In this document: positions 7,296 to 15,121 of the stretch, piece after piece
How positions within the stretch are numbered: position 1 is the stretch's first letter
Layout: every line of letters starts with the position of its first letter
Origin: Lentisphaeria bacterium
GTDB lineage: Bacteria > Verrucomicrobiota > Lentisphaeria > Victivallales > Victivallaceae
Length of the DNA stretch: 53,768 nt
Direction of reading: 5' to 3'
NCBI GenBank assembly: GCA_022768375.1
Contig: JALEMG010000062.1
Coordinates: 1-53,768, forward strand
The notes under the pieces: generated by a model
The model's input: only the letters and a program-made list of their open reading frames with translations
Database searches by the model: none
What the model was told of the DNA's origin: nothing
Made by a program: the position numbers and the translations under genes

Positions 7296-7885
7296 CAGAG
7301 ACTTTGCCCCACGTTGAGCAGACTGCGCACCTTGTCGCCCCGGAATACGACCCGGAGCATGTTCTGAGGAGAACGCCAGTAGATCCAACTCTCGTTGCGC
7401 AGGTCGCTGGTCCGGCAGGCCGGCGGCGGTCCGTAGGTGAGCAGTACGGCCTGCTCGTTCATGCCCGGGACGACTTCGCCCCGGCGGATGCGTTCCCGGA
7501 CCGCAACCGGCTGGTCCTTGAGCAGTTCCTCCGGGGGCGAGGTAGTGAAGGTGTAGGCGATGAAGTCCCGCATGGTACAGAGACGGTAGCCGACGTCGAA
7601 CTTGATGGTGTAGGTCTTGCCGTCCGGCACAGTCCGGAAGACGATTTCGTCCCAAAACCAACTGGTGCCGACCGGTTCGATTTCCGTCCCCAGCGGGATG
7701 TAGGAACCGTGCTGGATGTTGAGACAACTGACGTGCTCCGGGTCGGTGTACCAGAGGTTGTATTTGGTGTAGACCTTTTGATTCACCCCCTGCTGCAGCA
7801 CCTCGGAAAAGACCACCGGCTCGGCGCAGCCGCAGAGAATGAGCGCCGCCGCCGCCGTCAGAAAAACCGCCATCGAACGAATCAT
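7295..7885 (-). CDS. Predicted lipoprotein with a BamE/SmpA-like C-terminal region
   Basis: A 196-residue exported protein. A short signal peptide ends in the lipobox LILCGC (Cys about 19-20). The C-terminal third, GEVVPGMNEQAVLLTYGPPP followed by a WIYW segment, matches the G-M-x4-V-x2-x-x-G-x-P and WxYW pattern of SmpA/OmlA/BamE-like small outer-membrane lipoproteins. The middle, about residues 30-110, is not recognised. It is the first gene of the murFE operon: promoter at 7925-7952, ribosome site GGAGG 5 bases before the ATG. The location suggests envelope assembly or wall maintenance, but the function is unproven. Confidence 0.7.
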   Translation of the reverse strand: MIRSMAVFLTAAAALILCGCAEPVVFSEVLQQGVNQKVYTKYNLWYTDPEHVSCLNIQHGSYIPLGTEIEPVGTSWFWDEIVFRTVPDGKTYTIKFDVGYRLCTMRDFIAYTFTTSPPEELLKDQPVAVRERIRRGEVVPGMNEQAVLLTYGPPPACRTSDLRNESWIYWRSPQNMLRVVFRGDKVRSLLNVGQSL

Positions 7886-7924
7886 GAAAACCTCCGTAGT
7901 CGGGAACTGTCCGATCCCGCCCTT

Positions 7925-7952
7925 AAGATAACCGAACTTCCCCGGAAGTCAA
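7925..7952 (-). promoter_or_regulatory. Promoter of the lipoprotein-murFE operon
   Basis: Minus strand: -35 TTGACT (7952-7947), 16-base spacer, -10 TATCTT (7930-7925), 40 bases ahead of the lipoprotein start. Confidence 0.5.
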
Positions 7953-7981
7953 ATCAAAAAGCGGGGAAAAAGCGATTTTTC

Positions 7982-8010
7982 TTGAATAATCGGCTGGGAG
8001 ATGTTATATT
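7982..8010 (+). promoter_or_regulatory. Promoter of the purD-rnf operon
   Basis: -35 TTGAAT (7982-7987), 17-base spacer, -10 TATATT (8005-8010), divergent from the murFE promoter. Confidence 0.6.
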
Positions 8011-8042
8011 AACGGAGAGTTTTTTACCCTGAGGCAATTCGT

Positions 8043-9593
8043 ATGGATGGAAGGCAGATGAAGCGAGTGCTGGTAATCGGTTCGGGCGGGCGCGAACACG
8101 CCCTGGTCTGGCAGTTGAAACAAAGTCCGCAGGTGGAGAAAGTCTACTGCGCGCCCGGGAATGCGGGTATCGCCGCGGATGCCGAGTGCGTGGACATCCC
8201 GGTCGGCGAACTGGAGAAACTCGCCGATTTCGCGGCGGCCAAAAAGATTTCGCTGACGGTGGTGGGACCGGAAGCGCCGCTGTGCGCCGGGATCGTGGAC
8301 GTTTTCAAGGCCCGCGGTCTGAAAATTTTTGGTCCGGACAAGCGGGCCGCGCAGTTGGAGGGCAGCAAGGACTTCGCCAAGCAGTTCATGGTGAAGTACG
8401 GCATCCCCACGGCGGCGTCGGAGACTTTCACCGACCCGGATGCGGCGTGCGAATACATCCGGGCCCGGTTCGACGCCGGGGACAAGGGGATCGTGGTCAA
8501 GGCCGACGGTCTGGCTGCGGGCAAGGGGGTGCTGGTGGCGGAGAACCGCACCGGCGCTCAGGATTTCGTCCGGGAGTGTTTCGGCGGCGCGTTCGGCGCG
8601 GCCGGGACCAAGGTGGTCATCGAGGAAATGCTCGTCGGCGAGGAAGCGAGCGTGTTGGCGCTCACCGACGGAAAGACCATCGTGCAGATGGTTTCCAGTC
8701 AGGACCACAAGCGGATCTTCGACCGGGACCTGGGACCCAACACCGGCGGGATGGGGGCGTATTCGCCTGCGCCGGTGGTGACGAAAGAGGTGGAAGCGCG
8801 GATCGACGCGGAGATCCTGCAGCCGTTTCTGCGGGGGATCAACGCGGAGGATCTCTATTTTCGGGGGGTGATCTTCTGCGGCGTGATGATCGCCGACGGA
8901 CAGCCTAAAGTACTGGAATTCAACGTCCGTTTCGGCGACCCGGAGATCCAACCGGTGATGCGCCGCTTCGAGGGCGACTGGTTCGACGTGCTGGAGAAGA
9001 CCGTGGACGGTAAACTTTCGGAAGCCGAACTGCACTGGAAAAAGGACGCCGCCGTGTCGGTGATCATGGCTTCCGGCGGCTATCCCGGCGAATATGAGAA
9101 GGGCAAGGAGATCACCGGACTGCGGGACGCCGCCGAGACCGGGGCGGTGGTCTTTCACTGCGGCACCGCGAACAAGGACGGGCGGATCGTCACCGCGGGC
9201 GGCCGGGTGCTGGGGGTCTGCGCCACCGGGCGGAACGTCCGGGAGGCGATCTTCGCCGCGTACTACGGAGTCCAGCGCATCGCATTCGATAAAATGTTCT
9301 TCCGGCACGATATCGGCGCCAAAGCCCTGCGGCGGCCCTCCAAACCGCTCGTCGGCGGCCGGGCGTGGCTCTGCTGGCTGGGACTGCTGCTCTGCGGCGT
9401 GCTGTGGTGTTTGGCCGGTGCGCCCCACGTCAAATTCCTGATGGCGAAACTTTTCGTCACCCTTTTTGTGGCTCTCCGGTGTCTGATCCTGATTTTTCGG
9501 AAAAAGTTCACGCGGCGGATCGCCGCGGCGACCTACGCCATGCTGTTTTTCATGATGATCCTGCTGTCGATCATGATGGCCAATATGAAATAA
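8043..9593 (+). CDS. purD: Phosphoribosylamine-glycine ligase with C-terminal membrane domain
   Basis: GAR synthetase, second step of de novo purine synthesis. Residues 6-425 are a full PurD: N-terminal VLVIGSGGREHAL, the ATP-grasp region with VVKADGLAAGKGV (152-163), DHKRIFDRDLGPNTGGMG (221-238) and EFNVRFGDPE (292-301). Standard PurD ends near residue 425; this one continues in frame for about 90 residues with three predicted membrane helices (about 441-459, 465-485, 495-513) separated by basic loops. There is no stop codon or obvious frameshift at the junction. ATG at 8058 (codon 6, with GGAAGG ahead) is an equally likely start. First gene of an operon leading to rnf. The membrane tail would tether a normally soluble enzyme. 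Confidence 0.93.
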   Translation: MDGRQMKRVLVIGSGGREHALVWQLKQSPQVEKVYCAPGNAGIAADAECVDIPVGELEKLADFAAAKKISLTVVGPEAPLCAGIVDVFKARGLKIFGPDKRAAQLEGSKDFAKQFMVKYGIPTAASETFTDPDAACEYIRARFDAGDKGIVVKADGLAAGKGVLVAENRTGAQDFVRECFGGAFGAAGTKVVIEEMLVGEEASVLALTDGKTIVQMVSSQDHKRIFDRDLGPNTGGMGAYSPAPVVTKEVEARIDAEILQPFLRGINAEDLYFRGVIFCGVMIADGQPKVLEFNVRFGDPEIQPVMRRFEGDWFDVLEKTVDGKLSEAELHWKKDAAVSVIMASGGYPGEYEKGKEITGLRDAAETGAVVFHCGTANKDGRIVTAGGRVLGVCATGRNVREAIFAAYYGVQRIAFDKMFFRHDIGAKALRRPSKPLVGGRAWLCWLGLLLCGVLWCLAGAPHVKFLMAKLFVTLFVALRCLILIFRKKFTRRIAAATYAMLFFMMILLSIMMANMK

Positions 9594-9606
9594 GGAGAGT
9601 TTGCGG

Positions 9607-10239
9607 ATGAAGAAACTGCTGTTTCAAGGCGATTCCATCACCGACTGCGGTCGGGCGCGGGAGGAGATGGAGGATACGCGGCATACGTTTCTGGGCAGCG
9701 GCTACCCCGCGCTGCTGGCGGCGAAACTTTACGGCGAACAGCCGGAGAAGGACTGGCGCATTTTCAACCGGGGCATTTCCGGCAACCGGGTGGTCGACCT
9801 GTACGCCCGGTGGAAGATCGACGCGCTGAATCTGCGTCCGGACATCCTGAGTATCCTGATCGGGGTCAACGACACCTGGCACGAGACCCATTACGGGAAT
9901 GGGGTGGAGGTCCCCCGGTATGAGGAGTTTCTGCGGCGGCTGGTCACCTGGACGAGGGAGACGCTGCCGGAAGTGAAGATCATCCTGATGGAGCCTTTCG
10001 TTCTGCCTTTCGGCCACGTGCAGGAGGATTGGCCGGAGGAGATCGCCCGGCGCGGAGAAGTCGTCCGCAAGGCGGCGGCGGATCTGGGCGCGGTCTTCGT
10101 GCCGCTGCAGGCGAAATTCACCGAGGCGGCCAAAAAGTACGGGATGGAGTACTGGCTTCGGGACGGGGTCCACCCTACCTACGCCGGACACCAGCTCATC
10201 GCTTCGGAATGGCTGAAAGCCGCCGGGCAGTTGCTCTGA
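9607..10239 (+). CDS. SGNH/GDSL-type hydrolase
   Basis: A 210-residue lipase/esterase of the SGNH fold. Block I is GDSIT near the N-terminus (Ser nucleophile), block II GISGNR (Gly), block III GVNDTWH (Asn), and block V DGVHPTYAGH (Asp-x-x-His). All four landmark residues are present, so it should be active as an esterase or deacetylase on a small ester or acetylated sugar. No signal peptide, so cytoplasmic. The ribosome site AAGGAG (9592-9597) overlaps the purD stop and is 9 bases from ATG 9607; a TTG at 9601 is less likely. Cotranscribed with purD and the hydrogenase regulator/rnf genes, with no obvious shared pathway. Confidence 0.85.
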   Translation: MKKLLFQGDSITDCGRAREEMEDTRHTFLGSGYPALLAAKLYGEQPEKDWRIFNRGISGNRVVDLYARWKIDALNLRPDILSILIGVNDTWHETHYGNGVEVPRYEEFLRRLVTWTRETLPEVKIILMEPFVLPFGHVQEDWPEEIARRGEVVRKAAADLGAVFVPLQAKFTEAAKKYGMEYWLRDGVHPTYAGHQLIASEWLKAAGQLL

Positions 10240-10259
10240 TCCCGATTCGGATGGGAAGC

Positions 10260-10553
10260 ATGAACAACCGCATCGCGCTGATCGGCATTATCGTGGAGGA
10301 CACCGCGCAGTCGGCGGAGATCAACCGTCTGCTGCACGAGCACGGCGAGTATATCGTTGGCCGGATGGGGATACCCTACCGGGAGCGTCGGCTGGGGATC
10401 ATCAGCGTGGTGTTGGACGCCCCGGAACCCGTCATCAGCGGTCTTTCCGGCAAACTGGGCATGCTTCCGGGGGTCGGGGTCAAGACCGTGTATTCCAAAA
10501 AGGAGACCGCCGCGGACCGGCCGGACGCGGCGGGGCAGGCCGATTCAAGGTGA
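10260..10553 (+). CDS. Iron-only hydrogenase system regulator (TM1266 family)
   Basis: A 97-residue protein matching the small ferredoxin-fold (NikR C-terminal/ACT-like) TM1266 family, which travels with [FeFe]-hydrogenases and their maturases. The family core is nearly complete: RIALIGIIVED, then EYIVGRMGIPYRER, IISVVLDAP and GKLGMLPGVGVKT. The last 17 residues are variable. The frame is open much further upstream, but only as SGNH-gene shadow; ATG 10260 is used, with an in-frame ATG at 10251 as an alternative. It lies 13 bases ahead of rnfA, linking hydrogenase control to Rnf. No hydrogenase gene is in this window, so it presumably lies elsewhere. Confidence 0.88.
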   Translation: MNNRIALIGIIVEDTAQSAEINRLLHEHGEYIVGRMGIPYRERRLGIISVVLDAPEPVISGLSGKLGMLPGVGVKTVYSKKETAADRPDAAGQADSR

Positions 10554-10566
10554 TGGAGTCAAGGAG

Positions 10567-11157
10567 ATGAAGTATTTGGAACTGACCGTGGGCGCGGTGC
10601 TGGTCTACAACTTTGTGCTGTCCCGGTTTCTGGGCATCTGCCCGTTTCTCGGAGTGTCGAAGCGGCTGGACACGGCGCTGGGCATGGGCGGAGCCGTCAC
10701 GGTGGTGATGGCGCTGGCGTCGTGCATTACGTCGCTGATCGCCAATTTTTTGCTGCGTTTTTCCTGGGGCGGCAAAGTGATCGATCTGGGATTTCTGCGG
10801 GTGCTGATGTTCATTCTGGTGATCGCTGCGCTGGTTCAACTGCTGGAGATCATGCTGCAGAAACTCAGTCCGGTGCTGTACCGGGCGCTGGGGATCTATC
10901 TGCCGCTGATCACCACCAACTGCGCGGTGCTGGGGGCGGCGACGATCAATGCCGAAAGCGCCCGGGGGGTGCTGGATTCGACGATTTTCGGCGCGTTCTC
11001 GGGCATCGGATTCGCACTGGCGCTGGTGCTGTTTTCCAGTCTGCGGGAGAAGTTGGAACTGGCCGCGCCGCCGAAAGCCTTCGAAGGTACGCCGCTGGCG
11101 CTGGTCACCGCGGGTATTCTGGCCATGGCGTTTGCCGGATTCTCCGGTTTGTGCTGA
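10567..11157 (+). CDS. rnfA: Rnf complex membrane subunit A
   Basis: A 196-residue integral membrane subunit of the Rnf ferredoxin:NAD oxidoreductase, which couples electron transfer to Na+ or H+ translocation. About six helices are visible. The conserved first-half motif NFVLSRFLGICPFLGVS and the mid-protein TTNCAVLGAA carry the cysteines thought to bind an intramembrane FeS centre. The true start is ATG 10567, with GGAG at 10554-10557; the longer upstream frame is shadow. It opens the rnfABCDGE block, the gammaproteobacterial order rather than the clostridial CDGEAB. Confidence 0.95.
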   Translation: MKYLELTVGAVLVYNFVLSRFLGICPFLGVSKRLDTALGMGGAVTVVMALASCITSLIANFLLRFSWGGKVIDLGFLRVLMFILVIAALVQLLEIMLQKLSPVLYRALGIYLPLITTNCAVLGAATINAESARGVLDSTIFGAFSGIGFALALVLFSSLREKLELAAPPKAFEGTPLALVTAGILAMAFAGFSGLC

Positions 11158-11182
11158 GGAAAACGGGAGGACGGAGGAACCT

Positions 11183-12034
11183 ATGGATATCACGGTACTG
11201 CTGATCGCCGCCGGAGTCATGTGCCTGCTGGGGGCGGTGCTGGGCGTGGTGATCGGCGTGTTTGTCAGACTTTTCAAGGTGGCGGGCAATCCGCTGGCGG
11301 ATCTGGCGCTGGAATTGCTGTCGGGGGCCAACTGCGGAGGGTGCGGATACGCCGGGTGCGCGGATTTTGCCCGGGCGCTGGCCGCGGGCCGGGCGCAGCC
11401 CTCCGGCTGTCCGGTGTCCAGCGTGGAGCAGATCGCCGCGATCTCCAAAGCGCTGGGCGTGGACGCCGGGGCGGTCGAACGGCGTTACGCGGTGGTCGCC
11501 TGTCGGAGCGAGATCGGGGAAGTGCGGCACATGAACTACAACGGCGTTCAGGATTGCGCCGCGGCCAATCTGGTGGCCGGCGGACCGCAGGACTGCCGGT
11601 ACGGATGTCTGGGGCTGGGCACCTGCGCCCGGCGGTGTCCTTTCGGTGCGATTGAGATCATCGGTCAGGTCGCCGTGGTGCATCGGGAATTGTGCGTGGG
11701 GTGCGGCAAGTGCGCGGTCGCCTGTCCCCGGGGGGTGATCCGGATGGTTCCGGCGGACGCGAAGTACCACGTGTACTGCAATTCGCCGGAGAAGGGCGTC
11801 CTGAAGCGTCAGTTCTGCAAGGCCGGCTGCATTGGCTGCCGCAAATGCGAAAGGGTGAATCCCGGGATGTTCCGGATCGACGGATTTCTTTCCCGGGTGG
11901 ATTACGCTTCCGAACCCCTGCCGGATGCGGAGACCATTGACAGAATCGGCTGTCCGGTGGGCTGTCTGATGACCCCGGAGACCCGGCTGGAGGCGGCCCG
12001 GGTCAAGGTGGAGGGCAAGAGAGATGATCAATAA
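11183..12034 (+). CDS. rnfB: Rnf complex ferredoxin-like subunit B
   Basis: RnfB is thought to receive electrons from ferredoxin. The 283-residue protein has an N-terminal membrane anchor (3-28) and a CxxCx4C...C FeS motif (ANCGGCGYAGC, then Cys near 76). Two complete ferredoxin motifs follow, near 139-153 (CRYGC...CARRCP) and 172-183 (CVGCGKCAVACP). The next module reads CKAGCIGCRKC, but its final Cys-Pro is replaced by Asn-Pro (ERVNPG), and the usual last CxxCxxCxxxCP motif is reduced to GCPVGC. One or two distal clusters may therefore be missing or altered. Ribosome site GGAGG is 5 bases before the ATG. The 3' end overlaps rnfC by 11 bases. Confidence 0.94.
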   Translation: MDITVLLIAAGVMCLLGAVLGVVIGVFVRLFKVAGNPLADLALELLSGANCGGCGYAGCADFARALAAGRAQPSGCPVSSVEQIAAISKALGVDAGAVERRYAVVACRSEIGEVRHMNYNGVQDCAAANLVAGGPQDCRYGCLGLGTCARRCPFGAIEIIGQVAVVHRELCVGCGKCAVACPRGVIRMVPADAKYHVYCNSPEKGVLKRQFCKAGCIGCRKCERVNPGMFRIDGFLSRVDYASEPLPDAETIDRIGCPVGCLMTPETRLEAARVKVEGKRDDQ

Positions 12035-13367
12035 AAGTTCACGCGGGGTAATGACCTTTTCCGGAGGCATTCACCCGGTCGGCGACGGCAAGCGTCTGAG
12101 CAGCGCCGCCGCCGTGCGGCGCGCGCCGCTGCTGGAGCGGTATTTCGTTCTGCTGGCGGAGAATGCCGGCAAGCCGCCGGTCCCGGTGGTCAAAAAGGGC
12201 GACAAGGTGGCCAAGTACCAGTTGATCGCCGCCGCGGACGGATTCGTGTCCGCCAATCTGCATGCGCCCACCAGCGGCGAAGTCGGCGGCATTGTGGAGG
12301 TTCCCGGCCCCATGGGGGTGCCGTCCATGGCGGTGGAGATCATCTCCGACGGCGAGGACCGGGGCGACGCGCCGCTGGCGCCGATCCCCGACTGGCGCGG
12401 CGCCGATCCCGAAGTGCTGAAAACGAGGGTGCGCGAAGCGGGACTGGTCGGCATGGGCGGCGCGTCGTTCCCGACGCACGTCAAGTTGTCCCCGCCGCCG
12501 GACAAGACGGTGGACACCCTGATCCTCAACGGCGCCGAATGCGAGCCGTATCTCACCGCCGATCACCGGCTGATGCTGGAGACCCCGGAACGGGTGGTGC
12601 GGGGCGCGGCGATCCTGGCGAAAATTCTGCGGGTCAAACGGGCTTGCATCGGCGTGGAGACCAACAAGGCCGACGCCATTGCCGCGCTGAAGATGTTCGG
12701 CGCGGAGTACGGGGTCGAGGTCATCACCCTCAGGGTGCGGTATCCGCAGGGGTCGGAAAAACAGTTGATCAACGCGATCACCGGACGGCAGGTCCGCTCC
12801 GGCGGACTGCCGATGGACGCCGGGTGCGTGGTGCAGAATGTGGGTACCGCGGCGGCGCTTGCCGATGCCGTCACCGAAGGGATTCCGCTGGTGGAGCGGA
12901 TCACCACGGTGACCGGGGAAGTGGTGGTTTCGCCCGGCAATTTCCTGCTGAAAATCGGCACGCCCGCCATCGAAGCGGTGAAACTGGCCGGCGGCGTCAA
13001 GTCCGAACCGGGAAAACTGATTTTCGGCGGTCCGATGATGGGATTCGCCCAGAAGTCGTTCCGCGTCCCGGTGGCGAAGAACACCTCCGGAATCCTGCTG
13101 CTGCCCGCCCGGGTCGCGGTGAATTATGCGTCTACCGGCTGCATCCGGTGCGGCCGGTGCGTGCAGGGGTGTCCCATGCATCTGATGCCGTGTCTGCTGT
13201 CAACGGCCGTCGAAGCCGACCGTTTCGATCTGGCGGCGCAGAATCATGTCATGGACTGCATGGAGTGCGGTTCCTGCGCCTACGTCTGTCCGGATCACCG
13301 GCCGCTGGTGCAGAACATCCGCCGGGCCAAGGCGGAGTTGCGCCGGCAGGCGGCGGCGAAGAAATGA
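12024..13367 (+). CDS. rnfC: Rnf complex NADH-binding subunit C
   Basis: RnfC is the peripheral FMN/NADH-interacting subunit. The 447-residue protein contains an N-terminal barrel-sandwich region (SGGIHP...), the Complex I 51-kDa-like FMN/NAD domain (GLVGMGGASFPTHVK, LILNGAECEPYLTADH) and two C-terminal 4Fe-4S motifs, CIRCGRCVQGCP and CMECGSCAYVCP. Length is typical for the short form without the long Ala-rich tail of enterobacterial proteins. Its ATG lies inside the end of rnfB. Confidence 0.96.
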   Translation: MINKSSRGVMTFSGGIHPVGDGKRLSSAAAVRRAPLLERYFVLLAENAGKPPVPVVKKGDKVAKYQLIAAADGFVSANLHAPTSGEVGGIVEVPGPMGVPSMAVEIISDGEDRGDAPLAPIPDWRGADPEVLKTRVREAGLVGMGGASFPTHVKLSPPPDKTVDTLILNGAECEPYLTADHRLMLETPERVVRGAAILAKILRVKRACIGVETNKADAIAALKMFGAEYGVEVITLRVRYPQGSEKQLINAITGRQVRSGGLPMDAGCVVQNVGTAAALADAVTEGIPLVERITTVTGEVVVSPGNFLLKIGTPAIEAVKLAGGVKSEPGKLIFGGPMMGFAQKSFRVPVAKNTSGILLLPARVAVNYASTGCIRCGRCVQGCPMHLMPCLLSTAVEADRFDLAAQNHVMDCMECGSCAYVCPDHRPLVQNIRRAKAELRRQAAAKK

Positions 13368-13376
13368 AAGCGAGTC

Positions 13377-14483
13377 ATGGAAATGGAAAACAGAAATGAA
13401 GCGATGCGTTTGCCGACCGGCGAACATCTGGTGCTGAGTTCGTCCCCCCATCTTTCGTCCGGGGCCAGTCTGCGGAAGATCATGGGCGGCGTGCTGTTGG
13501 CGCTGGTCCCGGCGATCTGCGCCGCCGTGTGGTTTTTTCACTGGCGGGCGCTGGGGGTGATCCTCTACACCGCCGCGTGCTGTGTCGCGGCGGAAGCGAT
13601 ATGGTGCCGTTTTGCCGGCAAGCCGGTGTTCAAGACCGTCAGCGACGGTTCCGCCGCCGTGACCGGTGTGCTGCTGGCGCTGTGTCTGCCGGCGGCGATC
13701 CCGCTGTACGTGCCGCCTATCGGGGCGATCCTGGCGATCTGGCTGGGCAAGCAGGTTTACGGCGGATTGGGAAACAATCCCTTCAATCCGGCGCTGGTGG
13801 CCCGGGTGGGGCTGCTGATCGCGCTGCCGGCGGCGATGACGACGTGGACGCCGTCCCGGGGGATGACGGAACCGTCGTACCCGGAGCGGCAGATGTTCGT
13901 CTCCGGGGCGGACGCCATGACCTGTGCTACGCCGCTGGGCGTGGCCGGAACGACGCCGAAGGTGCTTTCGGGCGAGGGGAGCCGGACCAATTTCGCCGGG
14001 TTGGAATCCCCTTCGCTGCTGTGGCGGTGCTTCCTCGGCGACCGGGCCGGATGTTTGGGAGAGACCAGCGTTCCGGCGCTGATCCTCGGCTTTCTCATCC
14101 TCGTGGCGCTGAACCTCATCAACTGGCGGGTGCCGGTGCTTTTCATCGGGACGGTGGCGCTGATCTCCGCGGCGGTGCATTGGTTCTGGCCGGGGGTGAC
14201 GCCCGGAGTGACGTTTCACGTGCTCAACGGGGGGTTGTTTCTGGGAGCGGTGTTCATGGCCACCGACATGGTGACCAGTCCGATCACGGGGCTGGGGTGC
14301 GTGGTTTTCGCCATCGGATGCGGGATCGTCACTTCGGTGATCCGCATTTGGGGCAATTATCCGGAAGGGGTGAGTTTCGCCATTCTGTTCATGAACGCCC
14401 TGGTGCCGCTGATCGACCGTTTCTGCGGCATCCGGCCTTTCGGCTATGTGCCGGAACGGGTGCGGAAAGGAGGGGACAAATGA
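13377..14483 (+). CDS. rnfD: Rnf complex membrane subunit D
   Basis: A 368-residue membrane protein with about ten helices, homologous to NqrB. The GADAMTCATPL segment (about residues 178-188) contains the Thr that carries covalently bound FMN in RnfD/NqrB. Conserved GGLGNNPFNPALVARV and the late ATDMVTSPITGLG are present. It starts 9 bases after the rnfC stop and its TGA overlaps the rnfG ATG (ATGA). The residues between 190 and 225 hold a soluble loop typical of the family. Confidence 0.95.
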   Translation: MEMENRNEAMRLPTGEHLVLSSSPHLSSGASLRKIMGGVLLALVPAICAAVWFFHWRALGVILYTAACCVAAEAIWCRFAGKPVFKTVSDGSAAVTGVLLALCLPAAIPLYVPPIGAILAIWLGKQVYGGLGNNPFNPALVARVGLLIALPAAMTTWTPSRGMTEPSYPERQMFVSGADAMTCATPLGVAGTTPKVLSGEGSRTNFAGLESPSLLWRCFLGDRAGCLGETSVPALILGFLILVALNLINWRVPVLFIGTVALISAAVHWFWPGVTPGVTFHVLNGGLFLGAVFMATDMVTSPITGLGCVVFAIGCGIVTSVIRIWGNYPEGVSFAILFMNALVPLIDRFCGIRPFGYVPERVRKGGDK

Positions 14484-15121
14484 ATCTGCGCGACAGCGAA
14501 AACATTTGGGTCCTGGGCGGATTTCTCTGCGCGGTCGCACTGGCGGCGGCATTCACGTTGGCGCTGGTCGCAGACTGGACCGCGGGCCCGATCGAAAAGG
14601 CGCAGGAAAGGAATCGCGCCGTGGTGCTCCGGCAGTTGCGTCTGCCGGAATTCGATCAGACGGGTTCTTCGGTGCGTGTGGGTGATTGGGAATATTTCGC
14701 CGTGGGGCGCTCCGGCAAGGTCGTCGGATTTGTGGGGCAGGGCGCGAACCGGCTCGGGTACGCCGGAGAGATCGCGGCGATGGTGGGCTTCGCTCCGGAC
14801 GGGAAGATCACCGGAGTGCAGATCCTGCGCCACAAGGAGACTCCGGGGCTGGGGGCTAATGTGTGCGACCGGAAATTCAAGCGGACGATCCTGAATCTTT
14901 TCGCCGCCGCGCCGACGGTGCCGGACAACGAATACCTGGATCAGTTCGGCGGCCGCCCGGCTTCCTCCGCCGGAAAGTGGCGGGTCCGGAAGGACGGCGG
15001 AGAATTCTTCTACCGCACCGGAGCCACGGTCAGCAGTCGGGCGGTGACGAAACTGGTCAATGATATCGCGGCGGCGTTTGCCGGGGCGCGAAGGGAGATC
15101 GCGGAACGGAGCGTATTATGA
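14480..15121 (+). CDS. rnfG: Rnf complex FMN-bearing subunit G
   Basis: A 213-residue subunit with one N-terminal membrane helix and an FMN-binding domain on the outer face. The flavinylation motif is TGATVSS near residue 179 (S/T-G-A-T-x-S/T), with Thr as the FMN attachment site. HKETPGLGANVCD is the other family hallmark. The gene overlaps rnfD upstream and rnfE downstream by ATGA. Flavinylation needs an ApbE transferase, which is not encoded here. Confidence 0.95.
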   Translation: MNLRDSENIWVLGGFLCAVALAAAFTLALVADWTAGPIEKAQERNRAVVLRQLRLPEFDQTGSSVRVGDWEYFAVGRSGKVVGFVGQGANRLGYAGEIAAMVGFAPDGKITGVQILRHKETPGLGANVCDRKFKRTILNLFAAAPTVPDNEYLDQFGGRPASSAGKWRVRKDGGEFFYRTGATVSSRAVTKLVNDIAAAFAGARREIAERSVL

